Assembly (NCBI RefSeq): GCF_021730395.1 | Contig: NW_026463358.1 | Location: forward strand, 1 to 64,000 | Direction: 5' to 3' | Length of the DNA: 64,000 nt | Source: Mercenaria mercenaria | Lineage: Eukaryota; Mollusca; Bivalvia; Venerida; Veneridae | Shown here: positions 1 to 11,424 of the stretch, in pieces | How positions within the stretch are numbered: position 1 is the first letter of the stretch | How the letters are laid out: each line of letters opens with the position of its first letter | Translations under genes and position numbers: made by a program | The notes under the pieces: model-generated | Seen by the model: the letters and a program-made list of their open reading frames with translations, nothing else | Databases searched by the model: none | What the model was told of the DNA's origin: nothing

Positions 1-1835
1 CTCTTAACAGTGGGTAAAATTATTTTATAATGATATAACCAGCATGGTAAATTTACCATAATGAATAATGGCTATCTGTCAGAATCCTTTTTAATACTAC
101 GTGGAGTAAGACAAGGCTGTCCCCTTTCCTCTTCCTTATTTATTATTTGGAGTTAAATTCTCTCAAACTATACTGAATATGATGAGATCATTAAATGTAT
201 AATAGTAAATAACGTTGAAATAAAACAATCCTTGTTTGCAGATGACGCAACCTTCATCAATAATGGTGTAAAACAATCATTTGAACAACTAATAGATGCT
301 GTTTCGAACTTCGAGCTGTCTGGATTGAAACTGAATAGTAATAAAACTAACATACTAAGCATAGGATCATTAAAAGGTACAAACCTCTATTACTGAAATG
401 ATAAAAGGTTTAATTGGACATCCGAGCCAGCTCAAACAATAGGAATGATATTTACAAAAAATAAAAAATAGGAATAGTGTTAAACCTGTTTAACCTGTCT
501 ACTGTTTAAAACAGTGGGACATAGAAAACTGACACTACTAGGAAAATTAACTGTAATACAATCATAAAACTAATTTACCCTCTTACAGTGTTTCTAAATC
601 CATCCATTGAAGTATTTTAAGAGGTTTAAACACAATTGTTTAAATTCTTATGGGATAAAATTGATAGGGAGACTATTATATTGGTCAATGATCAATCTAG
701 ATAAGTTCATAAATGCTTTAAAAGCTTGTTGGATCAGAAAGATAATAGATAAAAGTAACCAAGTACAATGGAAATTCCTTTATAGTACTTCTGTTTGAAA
801 GCAATTGTTCTCAGAAAGAAATTGAAACTACATGTAAATCTAACACTTTCTTGAAAGATTTATTATCAACTCGGGTAAAGATTAATACACAGGGCAACAA
901 TAAGAGTATAGGTAAGCAGGTAATATGAAATTACACAAACATAAAAATTGAAACATTTTTATAAAGACTGGTACGAAAAAGGAATAAAACATCTGGAACA
1001 TTTATTTGATTACAAAATAAAGGCTTTCTGTAAGTTTGAAGAAATCAAATTTTCTATATAATATAGAAAATAGACAATTCTTGAAGTATTACAATCTTAT
1101 ATCAAGCATTCCACTAACTGTTAAACAGGCGCTTGAGCAAGAGAACATATACGCGAAGTGAACTACTTTAAGACACATTAAGAAAATGAAAAGAACCAAA
1201 TATACGACTTTACGGCACGCAAATAAGAAACGGGCAAAAATCAGTTATTAAGTCAGAAATGAAACGGTCAGAGATTATACCAGAGAAACCGTCTTGTTGG
1301 TCAAATATATACATGCAACCACAGACAGCAACAATAGATACAAAAATACGAAGTTTTCAATATAAACATCTGATGAGAATTCTTCCAACAAGGAAATCAT
1401 TATTTAAATACTAATTAACCGAATCGAATTTATGTTATTTCTGCAATATGCATGTTGAAACACTGGAACACATTCCTTGGTAATGTAACTGCGTAAAACA
1501 ACTATGGAATAAACTACATATTTCTTTTGACAAGAGAAATCTGAAAACACAATTCAGTTTAGAGGTAGTCAGTTTTGGTATCGCTGAAAGAAATGTAAAA
1601 CAAAAAAAATGTGATAAACTTTATCATATTCCTAATGAAATCTTACATATACCAACTCAAAAATAGAAAACAGGAACTCAGTTTTGACAGTTTCATATCA
1701 TATCTTAAAATCAGGATAAAACTTGAAAAAGAAATTGCATTATCAAATGACAAAACAACCAACAACATAAAAATCAAATGGTATGGTTTTGAGGTATGAA
1801 TGTACATGCTGCCGGTTGGATTAAAAAGGAAGAAA
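1..1835 (+). mobile_element. LINE 3' portion, decayed (Tx1/L1-like)
   Basis: The remains of a non-LTR reverse transcriptase run into the window from the left. Near 96-140 the plus strand reads RGVRQGCPLSS, the usual RT block 4-5 signature, and near 231-251 LFADDAT, the catalytic aspartate pair. Further on, 687-740 gives INLDKFINALKACWIRK and 1339-1480 gives QYKHLMRILPTRKSLF followed by CYFCNMHVETLEH, a zinc-binding C-terminal block of the type found in L1/Tx1 LINEs. These blocks lie in different frames with stops between them, so the copy is dead. The 5' end (endonuclease, ORF1) lies outside the window. The end near 1835 is set by loss of similarity; no clear poly-A tail or target-site duplication was found. 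Clade assignment is from motif resemblance only. Confidence 0.8.
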
Positions 1836-2244
1836 GAAAATGCATATTTTAATACTTCAGCTACAATACAGCTACAATACAGACACTTTTAGATTTAGAA
1901 AGTGTGCGTACAAACGTTTTTACATGATTGCAGCAGAAACAACCATCACAATTTTAGATAATTATAAGACTTGGAGACGATCAAAACATCCAATAACTCT
2001 ATTCTTTTATTTATTTTTTTTTCTGTTACATTATTCTTTTTTTCTAAATTTTCACTTAAAAGATATATACATAAAAATCTTCTTTTGTTATCTAATACTA
2101 CAAATGTTTGTTTGTTTAGATGACCATTAAAGATATGTTCTATCTCTATTATTAAAAACATTTTTTCCATGTCATCGTATTTATATGAAGACTGAAAATA
2201 AATTATAAAAAATGATGTAAGACACAAAAGAAGAAAAATCCGAA
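1836..2244. other. No gene seen; T-rich spacer
   Basis: A low-complexity AT-rich stretch between the LINE and the Gypsy fossil. Open frames of 90-110 codons exist on both strands but have phenylalanine, leucine and tyrosine-heavy composition that follows from T runs, with no motif. Confidence 0.5.
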
Positions 2245-3940
2245 TCGTTCGGAATTTAACCGTGACAATCATGAAGGACAAAATGCAAAATGTAGACTAT
2301 AAAGTGATAATGAGAAATATACTTTTATTGTTGGAGGGAAATCTAAGAGGGTAACACTTTCTTTGAAAGACATGGACACTGATTTCATAATCGATTCAGG
2401 ATCGTCTGTCAATTTGATTGATAAAGAGTATTTGAAGTTATAGAAAGTTTGTTGTAAAACTAAGAAAACTGACAAGAAATTGTTCCCATAAGAAGCCGAG
2501 GAGCCGCTGAAGATTTTGGAAAAATTACCGACGACACGACAGTGAAAATGTAAATGGGAAATATATCACAATGGAAATATATGTGATGGAGGGGAAGAGT
2601 CCAGCCTTATTAGGAAAAGAGTGTACAATTGAGTTCATTTTTTTAAATATGTGTGCATCTCATCAAGACCGATCATAATTAGCAAGTATGATGACGTGTT
2701 CCAGGGCGTAGGACGTCTTAAAAAATTCAGTTGAAGTTATCAATTGATGAAACGGTACAGCCAGTAGCACAGAAGCCGAATCGGATACCCCTTGCATTAC
2801 AAAAAGGGGTCAGTGACAAGTTAGATGAGCTTGAATCGATGGACATAATAGAACGTGTGGATGAACCAAATTCATGGGTCAGCCCTGCAATAATTGTGCC
2901 AAAGAAAAACAATGACATAAGAATCGTGACTGACATGCGTCAGGCAAATGTGGCCATACAAAAGCGAAAGACACCCTATACCAACAGTAGATGAAATTCT
3001 ATACAGCATGAACGAAGCTGAAGTTTTCGGTAAATTGGACTTCCATAACCTCAGATCCCCTTCCTAAATTCCAGTTTGTTTAGTTCTGCCCATTGTTTTC
3101 TCGTTTTGGGCAAACCCTTCACTTTAACTGGGGACCAAACGCCGCTCTTCATGAAATTACACGCCTCAACACGTGTGTCACGGATATTATGGGACCATTG
3201 GACAACGGACGTTGTGACTGTTATAGATTTCTACAGCCTCTACTATGAACTTGAAATAAAAAAGAACATAACTAGTGAAAAGTGATCGAGCTTCTGGACA
3301 AACTGTTCTGTAGATACAGGTACGTGGAGTATATTTGGACGTATAATGGTAGATAATTTCTGACACGTTTGAGAAGTACTTGAAAGACTTGAACATTATC
3401 CGCCATAAAACTACTCCGTTATTCCCATCCGCCAATGGCGTAATTGAGCGCCAAAATAGATGAAACCGATTAAAATTGCTCGCGCTGAGAAAAGAAAGGA
3501 CTGGAAAAGAGAAATACAAACGTATCATTCTGATATCATATAGATTAACACCACATTCTGTGACAAATAAGTCATCCAGCGAACTGTTGTTTTTTTTTTT
3601 GTTTTTTTTTTCTGTTTTGTTTTTTTTTTTTGTTCAAAGGCAAATGAAAACAAATTGCCACAAAATGGCAGATAAAGAGTTTATGATGAGGAAAAACGTG
3701 ATACTGACAGGGTGCATAAGAGCAAAACTAAACTTTACATAGACCAAAAAGGCAGACGGAACCGAGGGATTTAATACCTGGAGATAAAGTACTGTTGAGA
3801 AAAACACAGAAGAGGAAAGGGCACTAATTATGAAACTGTTCCATACACTTTGATCAAGAAGTTTGGAAATCAGCGTGTATTAAAATCTTAAGACGGTGTC
3901 TTTTACAAACGAAACAGTACATTTGTTAGAAAATGAATGA
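2245..3940 (+). mobile_element. Ty3/Gypsy LTR retrotransposon fossil (internal part only)
   Basis: An old, broken Ty3/Gypsy element. In order I see a short zinc-knuckle-like stretch (2245-2290), a retropepsin block with DSGSSVN near 2395-2415, an RT start (2731-2994) with the Gypsy pattern VSPAIIVPKKN, and integrase core remains (3187-3560) including a TVIDFYS block and SANGVIERQN. After that come the typical tail motifs PHSVTNKSS and, near 3775-3935, the LRKTQKRKG stretch. The middle of RT and RNase H is absent, and a foreign repeat piece sits there instead (3041-3187). No LTR was recognised at either side and gag is missing. There are several breaks, so it is judged long dead. Confidence 0.85.
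3041..3187 (-). repeat. Family A repeat fragment, inside Gypsy fossil
   Basis: Read on the minus strand, this block matches 13668-13815 and 28547-28690 closely (blocks such as GGTCCCCAGATAAAGT and TGGGCAGAACTAAAC). It separates the RT remains from the integrase remains of the Gypsy fossil, so it either inserted there or replaced the deleted segment. It is about a quarter of the family A unit. Confidence 0.8.
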
Positions 3941-4254
3941 ATTCAAAGAGAATGAATAACATTAAAACATTCTTGGCCTTATCTGCGGAAATGTTAATAG
4001 CATTTGATAAAGTTCACAAGTTAAGTGCTGTGGTTATGATATTGCTATTTTGTCAGGGTTTAAGAAGATAGTGCTGAAACACTGTTTTGATAGGTGCGGA
4101 ATGGAATTTCATTGAAACTTTATATCTATGATCGTATGAAAGGAGAATAATTTTTTAGTGATACCGTAATTATTCTAAAAGTTGAAACTGTTGTTGTTAC
4201 AATAACACTACACTAACTTACATAGATAAACATACAAGTAAGTAATAACAACAC
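3941..4254. other. No feature recognised
   Basis: AT-rich sequence after the Gypsy fossil. I searched by eye for an LTR that would close the element and found none. Confidence 0.4.
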
Positions 4255-4600
4255 TGTAGGGCACCGCCCAAGAAACACCGACGTACAAGCACACAAGCGC
4301 ACACATATGAGCAGGAAAGACAACAATCGGGTACCGCCTTAAGATTCCGCCATCCAAAATTAAAGTGGATACGATAAATTACTCATGGTAAATGGGGAAG
4401 GGATTTCAAAGCAAGGGAGAAAAAAATGAATGGAAAAGGAAGGGGCGATAGGGGAAGTGAGGGGAAAAAGGAATGAAACGCTTACAACAAACATGACAAC
4501 ATACGCAACTCAAAATATAAGATAGACGACGGAAAACGCGTTGAATATAAAGGCACCGCCTTGGAACGGTCAGTAACCACTCTATACGGAAATCCTGCTT
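4255..4600. repeat. Dispersed repeat with GGGCACCG motif, copy 1
   Basis: The first 110 bp align with 16465-16610: both have GTAGGGCACCG, then a CACACAA-rich segment, then CAACAATC and a shared stretch around GGATTC/AGATTC and CCAAAA. The later part (4552-4574) matches the minus strand of about 56257-56280 almost base for base (GGCACCGCCTTGGAACGG). This points to one old family with three remnants in the window. No coding content. Confidence 0.55.
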
Positions 4601-4619
4601 ATCAAGGTGCGATATAACC

Positions 4620-4865
4620 GCCGCGATAGCTTAGTGGTATAGCGTCCGCTTCGAGTGCGGGAGGTCGTGGGTTCGATCCCCGACCGCGTCATACCAAAGA
4701 CGTAAAAATGGTACCAGTAGCTCCCTTGCTTGGCGCTCAGCATTAAAAGGAAAACAGGCCTCTTCTCTCATACCCTCGTGGCGATGTATTCCATCAGGAA
4801 TGAGGTGCCGAGAGTAATAAATATAAGTTGTAGAACTTCCTTCACAATCGACCTAAAATAAATTA
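4620..4865 (+). mobile_element. tRNA-derived SINE
   Basis: The head looks like a tRNA gene: box A TAGCTTAGTGG, an anticodon stem-loop at about 4648-4664 (CCGC, loop TTCGAGT, GCGG; nominal anticodon CGA) and box B GGTTCGATCCC. The 3' acceptor side does not pair well with the 5' side, and the sequence runs on into a 170-bp body ending in AAAATAAATT, so this is a SINE head rather than a working tRNA gene. The body carries the block TGGCGCTCAGCATTAA, which I recall from mollusc SINEs. Box A and B could still give Pol III transcription. Confidence 0.7.
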
Positions 4866-5275
4866 TGTATAAACTAATGTGCAATATCCCCCTAAAGCCA
4901 ACTAGCTTTTGTCTTTTTATCTGTAATTACTAAACGGACTCCAAACGACCAGGACATATAACCACATTGAGGTCCAAGTCCAGCTTTACTGTTTTCTTTA
5001 GTCTATTCATGAGAAGTGATGAAACGTAGAAATTCCCTAACGGCCCCTCGCGCCGGTTAATTATGCATCTTCATTAACGCCACATTAAGCACAGTGTTAA
5101 ACGTTAAACGTTTAGGTGATATGTCTATTGACGTAATATGATGTATGTTTAGTTGTTAGATACCTAAACCATAATTGCATAATTGGAATAAGATGAACCA
5201 GATATATGTTTGATAGCCTACTTACTTTAAAACCCAAATAGCAGTATTAATCAAAACTTTTATCTTTGTTACAAG
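4866..5275. other. No gene seen; possible intron
   Basis: AT-rich with no repeat match found inside the window. It ends in TTTATCTTTGTTACAAG, a plausible splice acceptor for the exon that follows. Confidence 0.4.
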
Positions 5276-5488
5276 GAGCGTATGAAGACTATCTGGCAAG
5301 AAGAAAACGCTAAAAACTTGCAGCTGGTAACGGAATGCATCTGGGTACAGTTATCGGAATACTACGAAAACATTGTTGGGGATAAGAACAAGTACATGGT
5401 TGTCAATGGAACTGAAAAGTACGATTCAAACTTTGAAGAAGTCTTACAAAAGTTTAAAATGGACGTGAAAGAAGTGGATGCAAATGTG
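5276..5488 (+). CDS. Candidate internal exon, unknown protein
   Basis: An open, non-repetitive frame of 71 codons (ERMKTIWQEENAKN... to ...DVKEVDANV) bounded by an AG acceptor after a T-rich tract and a weaker GTATTT donor. Both ends are in phase 0. Composition is that of a soluble protein: mixed charged and aromatic residues, an acidic/lysine-rich second half, and good codon variety. The frame stays open to 5557, but residues after 5488 turn hydrophobic and intron-like. I do not recognise the family. The phase fits the terminal exon at 9115-9264, which could make them parts of one gene, but no transcript evidence is available. An ATG at 5282 could also be a start. Confidence 0.4.
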
Positions 5489-5941
5489 GTATTTGTTATA
5501 ATTTTACCTTTCTGTTTAACAGGAAACTGGCGTAAACACTTTTCGCACCAGACATGAGATCTCTTATAAAACGATTTTAAATGTAAAGCTTAACTTATCG
5601 GTAGAAGGACATACGTATTTCTATTATAAACTACGTACTTAAAATTATGTTCGTGAAACACCTTACTTCTAAATTCTACCTTTGTTAAAACTGAACCATT
5701 TTAGTGCCGGGGTTCGTGTATGGTACTAGTATGTGAGGAATATATGTAAAGTAAAACGTGACTTTCCATATTAAATTGAGGGGTAAAACACTAAACTTAT
5801 CCACAATTACCAAAACTTATCATATACACTCTATCTATTATCATTAAATGAAAAAGTAAGACAGACAACGGAAAGCAACACGTAATTATGCATGAAAAAT
5901 GAAATGTTAGAAAAGGAAATAATCGAATGACAAGAACTAGC
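5489..5941. other. No feature recognised
   Basis: AT-rich sequence consistent with an intron or intergenic spacer. No repeat copy or coding pattern seen. Confidence 0.4.
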
Positions 5942-6125
5942 TATTTATCTAACAGGTCTGAGTTCGTCATCACGTGTCATGAAAAACAAAAATCGACATT
6001 TTCCGTAAGCACCGAGAACACCCGACTTGTCATCTGGAATCGTCAGTTTCAATTGAACTCAATTAAGTGACAAAGCGAGAAATAACCCTAATTATTTTAA
6101 GACTCAATTAATTTATCAAGCGGTG
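5942..6125. repeat. Dispersed repeat H, copy 1
   Basis: Matches 23985-24225. The core is nearly identical (CGTAAGCACCGAGAACACCC, then CATCTGGAATCRTCAGTTTC). The other copy carries about 45 extra bases in its second half. Both begin near a palindromic GACGTCA or CATCACG tract. No terminal inverted repeats found. Confidence 0.7.
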
Positions 6126-6311
6126 ATACGGACAAAAGGCGATCACATACTACTGATGCGACTTCGGAAATAACCTTATAATCTGCAGATTGCACACTTT
6201 GCTTTTGAACCCACAGTTATATCGTGTCTTATAAATGAATAAAAGACACTATGTTAAGTTCAATTCTTGTATTGTGTCGTTTAATGAATACAATTAAACT
6301 TGTATATAGAA

Positions 6312-6420
6312 TATAGATCTACCGAGGTACCATTAAGGCTGCGGTTAGATCTTCTTATTAATAAAGTCAGATCCACCAAGGTCCCGTACAGGCTACAGTT
6401 TGATCTGGTCAACGTCCTAA
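6312..6420. repeat. Two-unit imperfect tandem repeat (about 55 bp)
   Basis: Both units run AGATCYACC...AGG and end TAGATCT or TTGATCT. Only two units are present; no function suggested. Confidence 0.5.
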
Positions 6421-6739
6421 AACATTTCTTTCACTGGAAACAGTAACAAAATTATTGCACTTGTCCTGAACAGCTCTTAGTTTCTATAAAATGGAGATAT
6501 GTGGCCGCTACGTGAAGATCCTAGAAATATGCTGCCAAAACTACTTTGCAAAACATTCTAGCTCTAAATGAGCGGCCTTGTAAAATGACTGGACCGGGCA
6601 AAAAAAAATATAAAAGCTCTTCCCCGACTTACTGCGTAATTATACAGCGCCTTAGATCGAACGCTACAGTGGTACAAGTTATCATCCCTAACCTTGCATG
6701 CATACCATGCACGAGCAACAAAATATCCTTATACCAACT

Positions 6740-7075
6740 ACAATAGCGCTTATACCTTGCGCAACACCAGACTGTGCTTATACCATGCACAACTGCGCTT
6801 AAACCATGCGCAACACTATACTGTGCTTTTACCATACACAACTGCGCGCTTATACCATGCGCAACACTGTACTGTGATTTTACCATGCACAACTGCGCTT
6901 CAACCATGCGCAACACTTTACTGTGCTTATACCATGCACAACTGCGCTTATATCGTGCGCAACACCATGCTGTACTTATACTATGCACAACACCATACTG
7001 CGCTTACACCATGCGCAACACCATACTGTACTTATTCCACGCACAATTGCGCTTATACAATGCGCAACAGAATGA
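6740..7075. repeat. Minisatellite, about 48-bp unit, about 7 copies
   Basis: Each unit is made of two half-units: ACCATGCGCAACAC followed by TACTGTGCTTAT, then ACCATGCACAACTGCGCTTA. Length varies by 1-3 bp between units. Because the pattern lacks stops in several frames it gives long apparent open frames on both strands (6629-6988 minus, 6694-7091 plus), which are artefacts. The repeated CCATGCGCAA gives many short palindromic TGCGCA sites. Confidence 0.9.
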
Positions 7076-7734
7076 AATAGTAAAACTCTAATAGATTCGG
7101 CACCTGATCATACAATCTTTTGAAAAATATCTAGCCAATCAAGCATAGCATTAGGGAAAGTCAAGAGCATATTCCGGGTACTTTCGGACACTTTTCTTAT
7201 TTAGCCATAAATAATGATCAGTGTTAGATCGATGCAAATGAATAAATTAATATAACGATCAGGCTCATGTTTTGTTACGTCTTTGTTGCAGCTGACTGAA
7301 AATCTTTCCATTTTGAGATCTCTGACCCCAAACCATCAGATAAACGTATTGTTTGGTAAAGCTTAAAGGAGTTCATCACAATATTTTGTGCGCAACTCAA
7401 TCGCACAGCAAGCGATAACCGCTATAAGCAAATTCCATGGTTCGCCGCCGAAAGTACATAATAGTCGGAAATGCAGCGCACTTGCACACAAATATCGTGT
7501 ATACTGACAATATAGGTCGTGCATATTATACCTTTAAAAGAGATGGTGTTTTATGGGAGGAGTAGTCGTAGGAGGTTCGAGTCCAAGAAATCATCTTGCT
7601 CGAATCGAATACAATGTGGATAGTCAAGTTAAACTATTCTGTCAAGTAATGATTCAGTCGACTTTAAGTCAGATACAGTTCCAGAAAATCGTAACGTAGA
7701 TCTATCTCCTTCAAGTTCAAATGTTACTTGCTAA
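7076..7734. other. No gene seen
   Basis: Non-repetitive AT-rich DNA; nothing beyond short fortuitous frames. Confidence 0.4.
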
Positions 7735-8110
7735 AAATTTCGTTATACTTTTTGTGCCCCATCCCGGATTTTATATAGTACATTTTGTAAGACCAGAATT
7801 ATGGCCCTTGACAGTCAAATTGTACATAAAGGGCCTAAAATTTGTGTCGCATGTACCTCTAAAAGTATATGGCCTAGAGTCATGAAACCATACAAGAATT
7901 AGATTCAGCATGCGAAGTTGTGCACCAGGGCTTTTTATTTGAGATTTCACTCAGTAAAACCAGATTTATGTCCCCTGACGTAGTCAAATATATACGTAAA
8001 TGTCACGAAAGCTTGTGTAGAATGTATCTAAGAAAAGAATTTGACCTAGAGGCATGAAACCTTAAAGTATATAGAGTATTATTGAGCATGTGAGTAAGAA
8101 AAAAAGTTAT
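7735..8110. repeat. Dispersed repeat, two divergent units (about 185 bp)
   Basis: The blocks GTAAGACCAGAATTATGGCC / GTAAAACCAGATTTATGTCC and GGCCTAGAGTCATGAAACC / GACCTAGAGGCATGAAACC recur about 180 bp apart in the same order. I know this type of sequence as a common bivalve interspersed tandem repeat (memory, not searched). Termini not defined. Confidence 0.6.
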
Positions 8111-9114
8111 GAAACTGTTTATAACATTGTGCAATTTGTTGTGTAAGAAAAAAATGTTTATAATTTTTAGGTTGGTGGGGTAATGAAAAAATACTTTTGT
8201 GGGTGGAGTGAACATTTATTAATTTTTCTTGAAAACAAGCACGGGTTGATATCATTTTTTTTTTTTTTGGTTTAGTATTATGCAAAAGAAAATGACAGGT
8301 CTAAGCTCAGATACAATGTCAATTTTTTTCATCAACTTTATAGGTCATTTCAGCCATTTAGTACATGGAGATTTGTAATATTGAGAAATATAGAGACCTA
8401 TACCACATTCTACACGAGTTATCGTAATTTCTCACGTATCTCTGGAAAAAGTTATGACGTCATAAATATGGCGACTAAAGAGAAAATAAGAAAGGCAACA
8501 AATGTATGACTGCTGAAAAATTACTGGTGACAACGTCCTTGAAAACTAGGTTATATTGTAAAAATGATATGTTTAGTGAAGGTAATGTTTAATTCTAGCA
8601 AATAAAACACTTTTATGAAAAAGTAAATGGAATTTATTATGCTAAAAATAAAAAAGAAATATCCATAAATGTCAGAAAATGACTAAATAGACCTAACAGC
8701 ATTAAGTGAGCAAATTTCTGTTTAGTTTTGATTAAAAATAGTGATATTAAATTATCAATCACTTCAACAGTCAAATAGAATGATATATATATATAAACCC
8801 TTGTTATCTGTAAGAGTGTGTTAGATCAGGTTAATGCCCAGACACTGTGGTCAGAACGCTCAATAGGAAAATGTTACATCGTGCAATCTTGAGAATGTTT
8901 TTTCTAATGCATAAACAGCTTAAAAACGTACTCTGTTTTATAGAGTCAGTTCTCATATTAAAATTGATAAATCTAATTACTACATACTTCCTCGTTAAAG
9001 ACATCTACGAAAGGAATCTTCAGAAGTTTTCTCTATGTTTGTTTGAGTCCAGCATTCTAGGTGGTCTATGATGCCATCATTTAACACCTACAGTATATTT
9101 ACATTTTACATAAG

Positions 9115-9264
9115 GAACTTGATAGTACTAAAACCTACACTTTGAGTCCTTCCAATGAACAGGATTTTGTCACTCATTACATCCCTGAAGTTCGCATAGA
9201 TGATCAGCAAGATTATGTTCGATTCCTTAATTGTATATACAGTCACATTGAGCTCGTTTCATAG
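9115..9264 (+). CDS. Candidate terminal exon, unknown protein
   Basis: After a TTTTACATAAG acceptor, an open frame of 49 codons begins GAACTTGAT and ends with TAG at 9262-9264. It reads ELDSTKTYTLSPSNEQDF, then VTHYIPEV, and closes with SHIELVS. The paralogous block in the second duplication copy (13308-13389) keeps the acceptor and frame: differences there are mostly substitutions that leave the frame open, which favours past coding over chance. The exon starts in phase 0, compatible with the exon ending at 5488. Sequence to the right would be 3' UTR (AATAAA at 10101). Product not recognised. Confidence 0.45.
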   Translation, partial: ELDSTKTYTLSPSNEQDFVTHYIPEVRIDDQQDYVRFLNCIYSHIELVS

Positions 9265-10260
9265 ATAATTTAACCTCTAATACATGTACTACTACTAATT
9301 TATTTAATCGTATAACTTCATGTTAAACTGATATTTTCCCCACGTGAAAAGATATTGCGACAAAATATATGTAAACTTTAGTAAAAACATTCGCAGACAG
9401 TATAAAATCTTGCAAAATCCTAAAAATATTAAAATCCAACAAAAGCAAGGATTGCTGTATACCTATTTACCAAATAATCTTATGAATGACAAAGGACCTG
9501 CTTTAATTAAACGCACTTTTTGTGCATTTAATTGCAGTTAAGCATTTTCTGCTTGTAACATTGCTAAACATTTTTCCGTGTCAACCTGTGAGGCAGTTTG
9601 TAAAACTCTCTCCTTCTTATTGAACAACATTGATGTCCGGTTAGGGAATGGAGTTTTTCGAGGGGTAATTTGTATTCCATGAGAACTGCTTCTGCCTAGC
9701 TTGTCGCAGATGTTTTCGTATGATTTAGAAAACGTTAAACACAGTCAAGTGTGGTTACTATATTAACAATAATTCACGCATTCTTGGTGGTGCTTTCAAA
9801 TACGGACAATCAGTTGTTGCTCAAATAGTTGATATCTTTTATGCCAGGGAGGTGCAGATAATTAATGATACTAACAATTCAAAGACTACAATACTGCATC
9901 GCTTGGGATTGACATATCTCCATATTTAAAAGTGATTTAAGAACACAGATTTCCTCGAGATTTTTCTCTATTTAGATGGGGATATTCCCCATACAATCTT
10001 TTGAAATATATCAGCCCGGGTCGGTGTCTGTTACTAGATACCTGATTTGTCGCACAATAGCTTTGTAGGTAACGTTGTCTGTCGGTTATACGCAACGTTA
10101 AATAAAGACCTTTTCCTTTACCGTTATATAATTGTCAATACATCTTTGAAAGAGCGAATTTCAAGAATTCAATAAATGTTACCAATATGTTATTTTGCAA
10201 AACCACCGCTATTATCAACTGCGAGAATATTCTACTAAATGTCACTATAGTACTTCAGAC

Positions 10261-10280
10261 GTGTGTGTGTGTGTGTGTGT
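10261..10280. repeat. (GT)10 microsatellite
   Basis: An uninterrupted GT run inside duplication copy 1. The matching place in copy 2 (about 15221) has only GTGTGTG, so the run expanded or contracted after the duplication. Confidence 0.95.
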
Positions 10281-10880
10281 TTTAACTTTAACAGCAATTT
10301 CAAAACACTTCTGATAGAAGGTGTATCAAAACAATAGTTATTTATCAAAAATGGAGATTTTCCTAAATGTATTTGGTAAAATGATAAAATGTTTTAAATA
10401 TGCAGTTCTCACACTACTTTGAGATGTAGTGCAAATTTTCAGTCTTTTGTCAGCTAGATGTAACACTTTCCTGTATTATCGTGTCTAACGAAAAAGGTGG
10501 ACGACGCCATGATAGGTAGTTCTTAAAGCCCACTGATACTGAGCTGCTTGATATATTTTGCTTTCCTGATTCGTCGGGTCCTTATCAATGTTCTGCTGTT
10601 GTTCTGATTTTTGAAACGGCATGGAAATGGGTTTTTAGAAACTTTCAGAAGATCCCTTGAAAGTATATAACTCAACTATTAATCAAAATAAAAGAAGCTT
10701 GGTTTGACTGATTTTTTTTCAAAAGAGGTTTAGAAAGGTGAAATACCTACCACCCCCACCCCCCACCCCCGCGACCTCTAGCACCAACTTAAGCGGAATT
10801 CTATTATGATAATATTAAATGAACTCCATAATACTGAAGGACCAGATGTTTTTATTTTACCCATCATTTTTGTGTTTCAC

Positions 10881-11130
10881 ATAACATGCCTTTAGTTTCC
10901 CTTACATGAATAGGACTTTCAGCTGTCGGGGGCTTAATTTTATGTATACTGTTCTATAACGTTAGAATATGGTGGGGATATAGAGTGTGAGCATTTTTGC
11001 CAAACTACTGTTAAACACACCAGCGTTGTTTTGCAACTGACCGTTCAAAGGCGTTGTAGCATTATGTTTTCAGCTTGCTGTCTATATGCTTTACTTTGTT
11101 CATGTATTTATCATGTTCTAAACTATACAT
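10881..11130. other. Sequence present only in duplication copy 1
   Basis: Together with 11425-12274 this separates block D1 from block E1. In the second copy, D2 runs directly into E2 at 15806. So about 1.4 kb was either gained here or lost there. No coding pattern seen. Confidence 0.5.
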
Positions 11131-11142
11131 GCATTGCTGCAG

Positions 11143-11412
11143 GGGGCCTCCATGGCCGAGTGGTTAAGGTCGCTGACTTCAAATCACTTGCCCCTCATCG
11201 ATGTGGGTTCGAGCTTACTCGGGGCGTTGAATTCTTCATCTGAGGAAGCCATCCAGCTCGCTTACGGAAGGTCGGTGGTTCTACCTGGGTGCCCGCTCGT
11301 GATGAAATAATGCACGTAGGGGCACCTGGGGTCTTCCTCCACCTTTTTAAGCTGAAAAGTCGCCATATGACCTATCATGTGTTGGTGCGACGTTAAATCC
11401 AACTAAAAAAGT
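11143..11412 (+). mobile_element. SINE type 1, full length, with target-site duplication
   Basis: tRNA-derived head with box A TGGCCGAGTGG and a box B-like GGGTTCGAGC, then a body with ACGGAAGGTCGGTGG, ATGAAATAATGCACG and GGGGTCTTCCTCC, ending GCGACGTTAAATCC plus A-rich tail. It is flanked by a perfect 12-bp direct repeat, GCATTGCTGCAG, at 11131-11142 and 11413-11424. The head resembles tRNA-Leu/Ser. This copy is the best reference for the four others in the window. Confidence 0.92.
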
Positions 11413-11424
11413 GCATTGCTGCAG

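Larger units (their letters stand above)
8350..10880 (+). repeat. Tandem segmental duplication, copy 1 (block D1)
   Basis: Aligns colinearly with 12855-15806. Matching landmarks include AAGTTATGACGTCATAAATA (8453 and 12995), TTACATAAGG before the exon-like block, AGTCCTTCCAATGAA, GACATATCTC, CAATAGCTTTG and GAAAAAGGTGGACGAC. Copy 1 has about 370 bp (8735-9100) missing from copy 2 and lacks the 783-bp family A insertion of copy 2. An AATAAA lies at 10101-10106. By eye the copies differ by roughly a tenth of positions plus indels, so the event is not recent. Confidence 0.9.

Noticed and set aside
4620-4695. Functional tRNA gene (box A, box B, anticodon-like loop)
   Set aside because: Acceptor stem pairing is poor and the sequence continues into a SINE body; treated as a SINE head.
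6629-7091. Long open frames on both strands (105-128 codons), cysteine- and tyrosine-rich
   Set aside because: They come from the 48-bp minisatellite, which lacks stops in several frames; no start context or motif.
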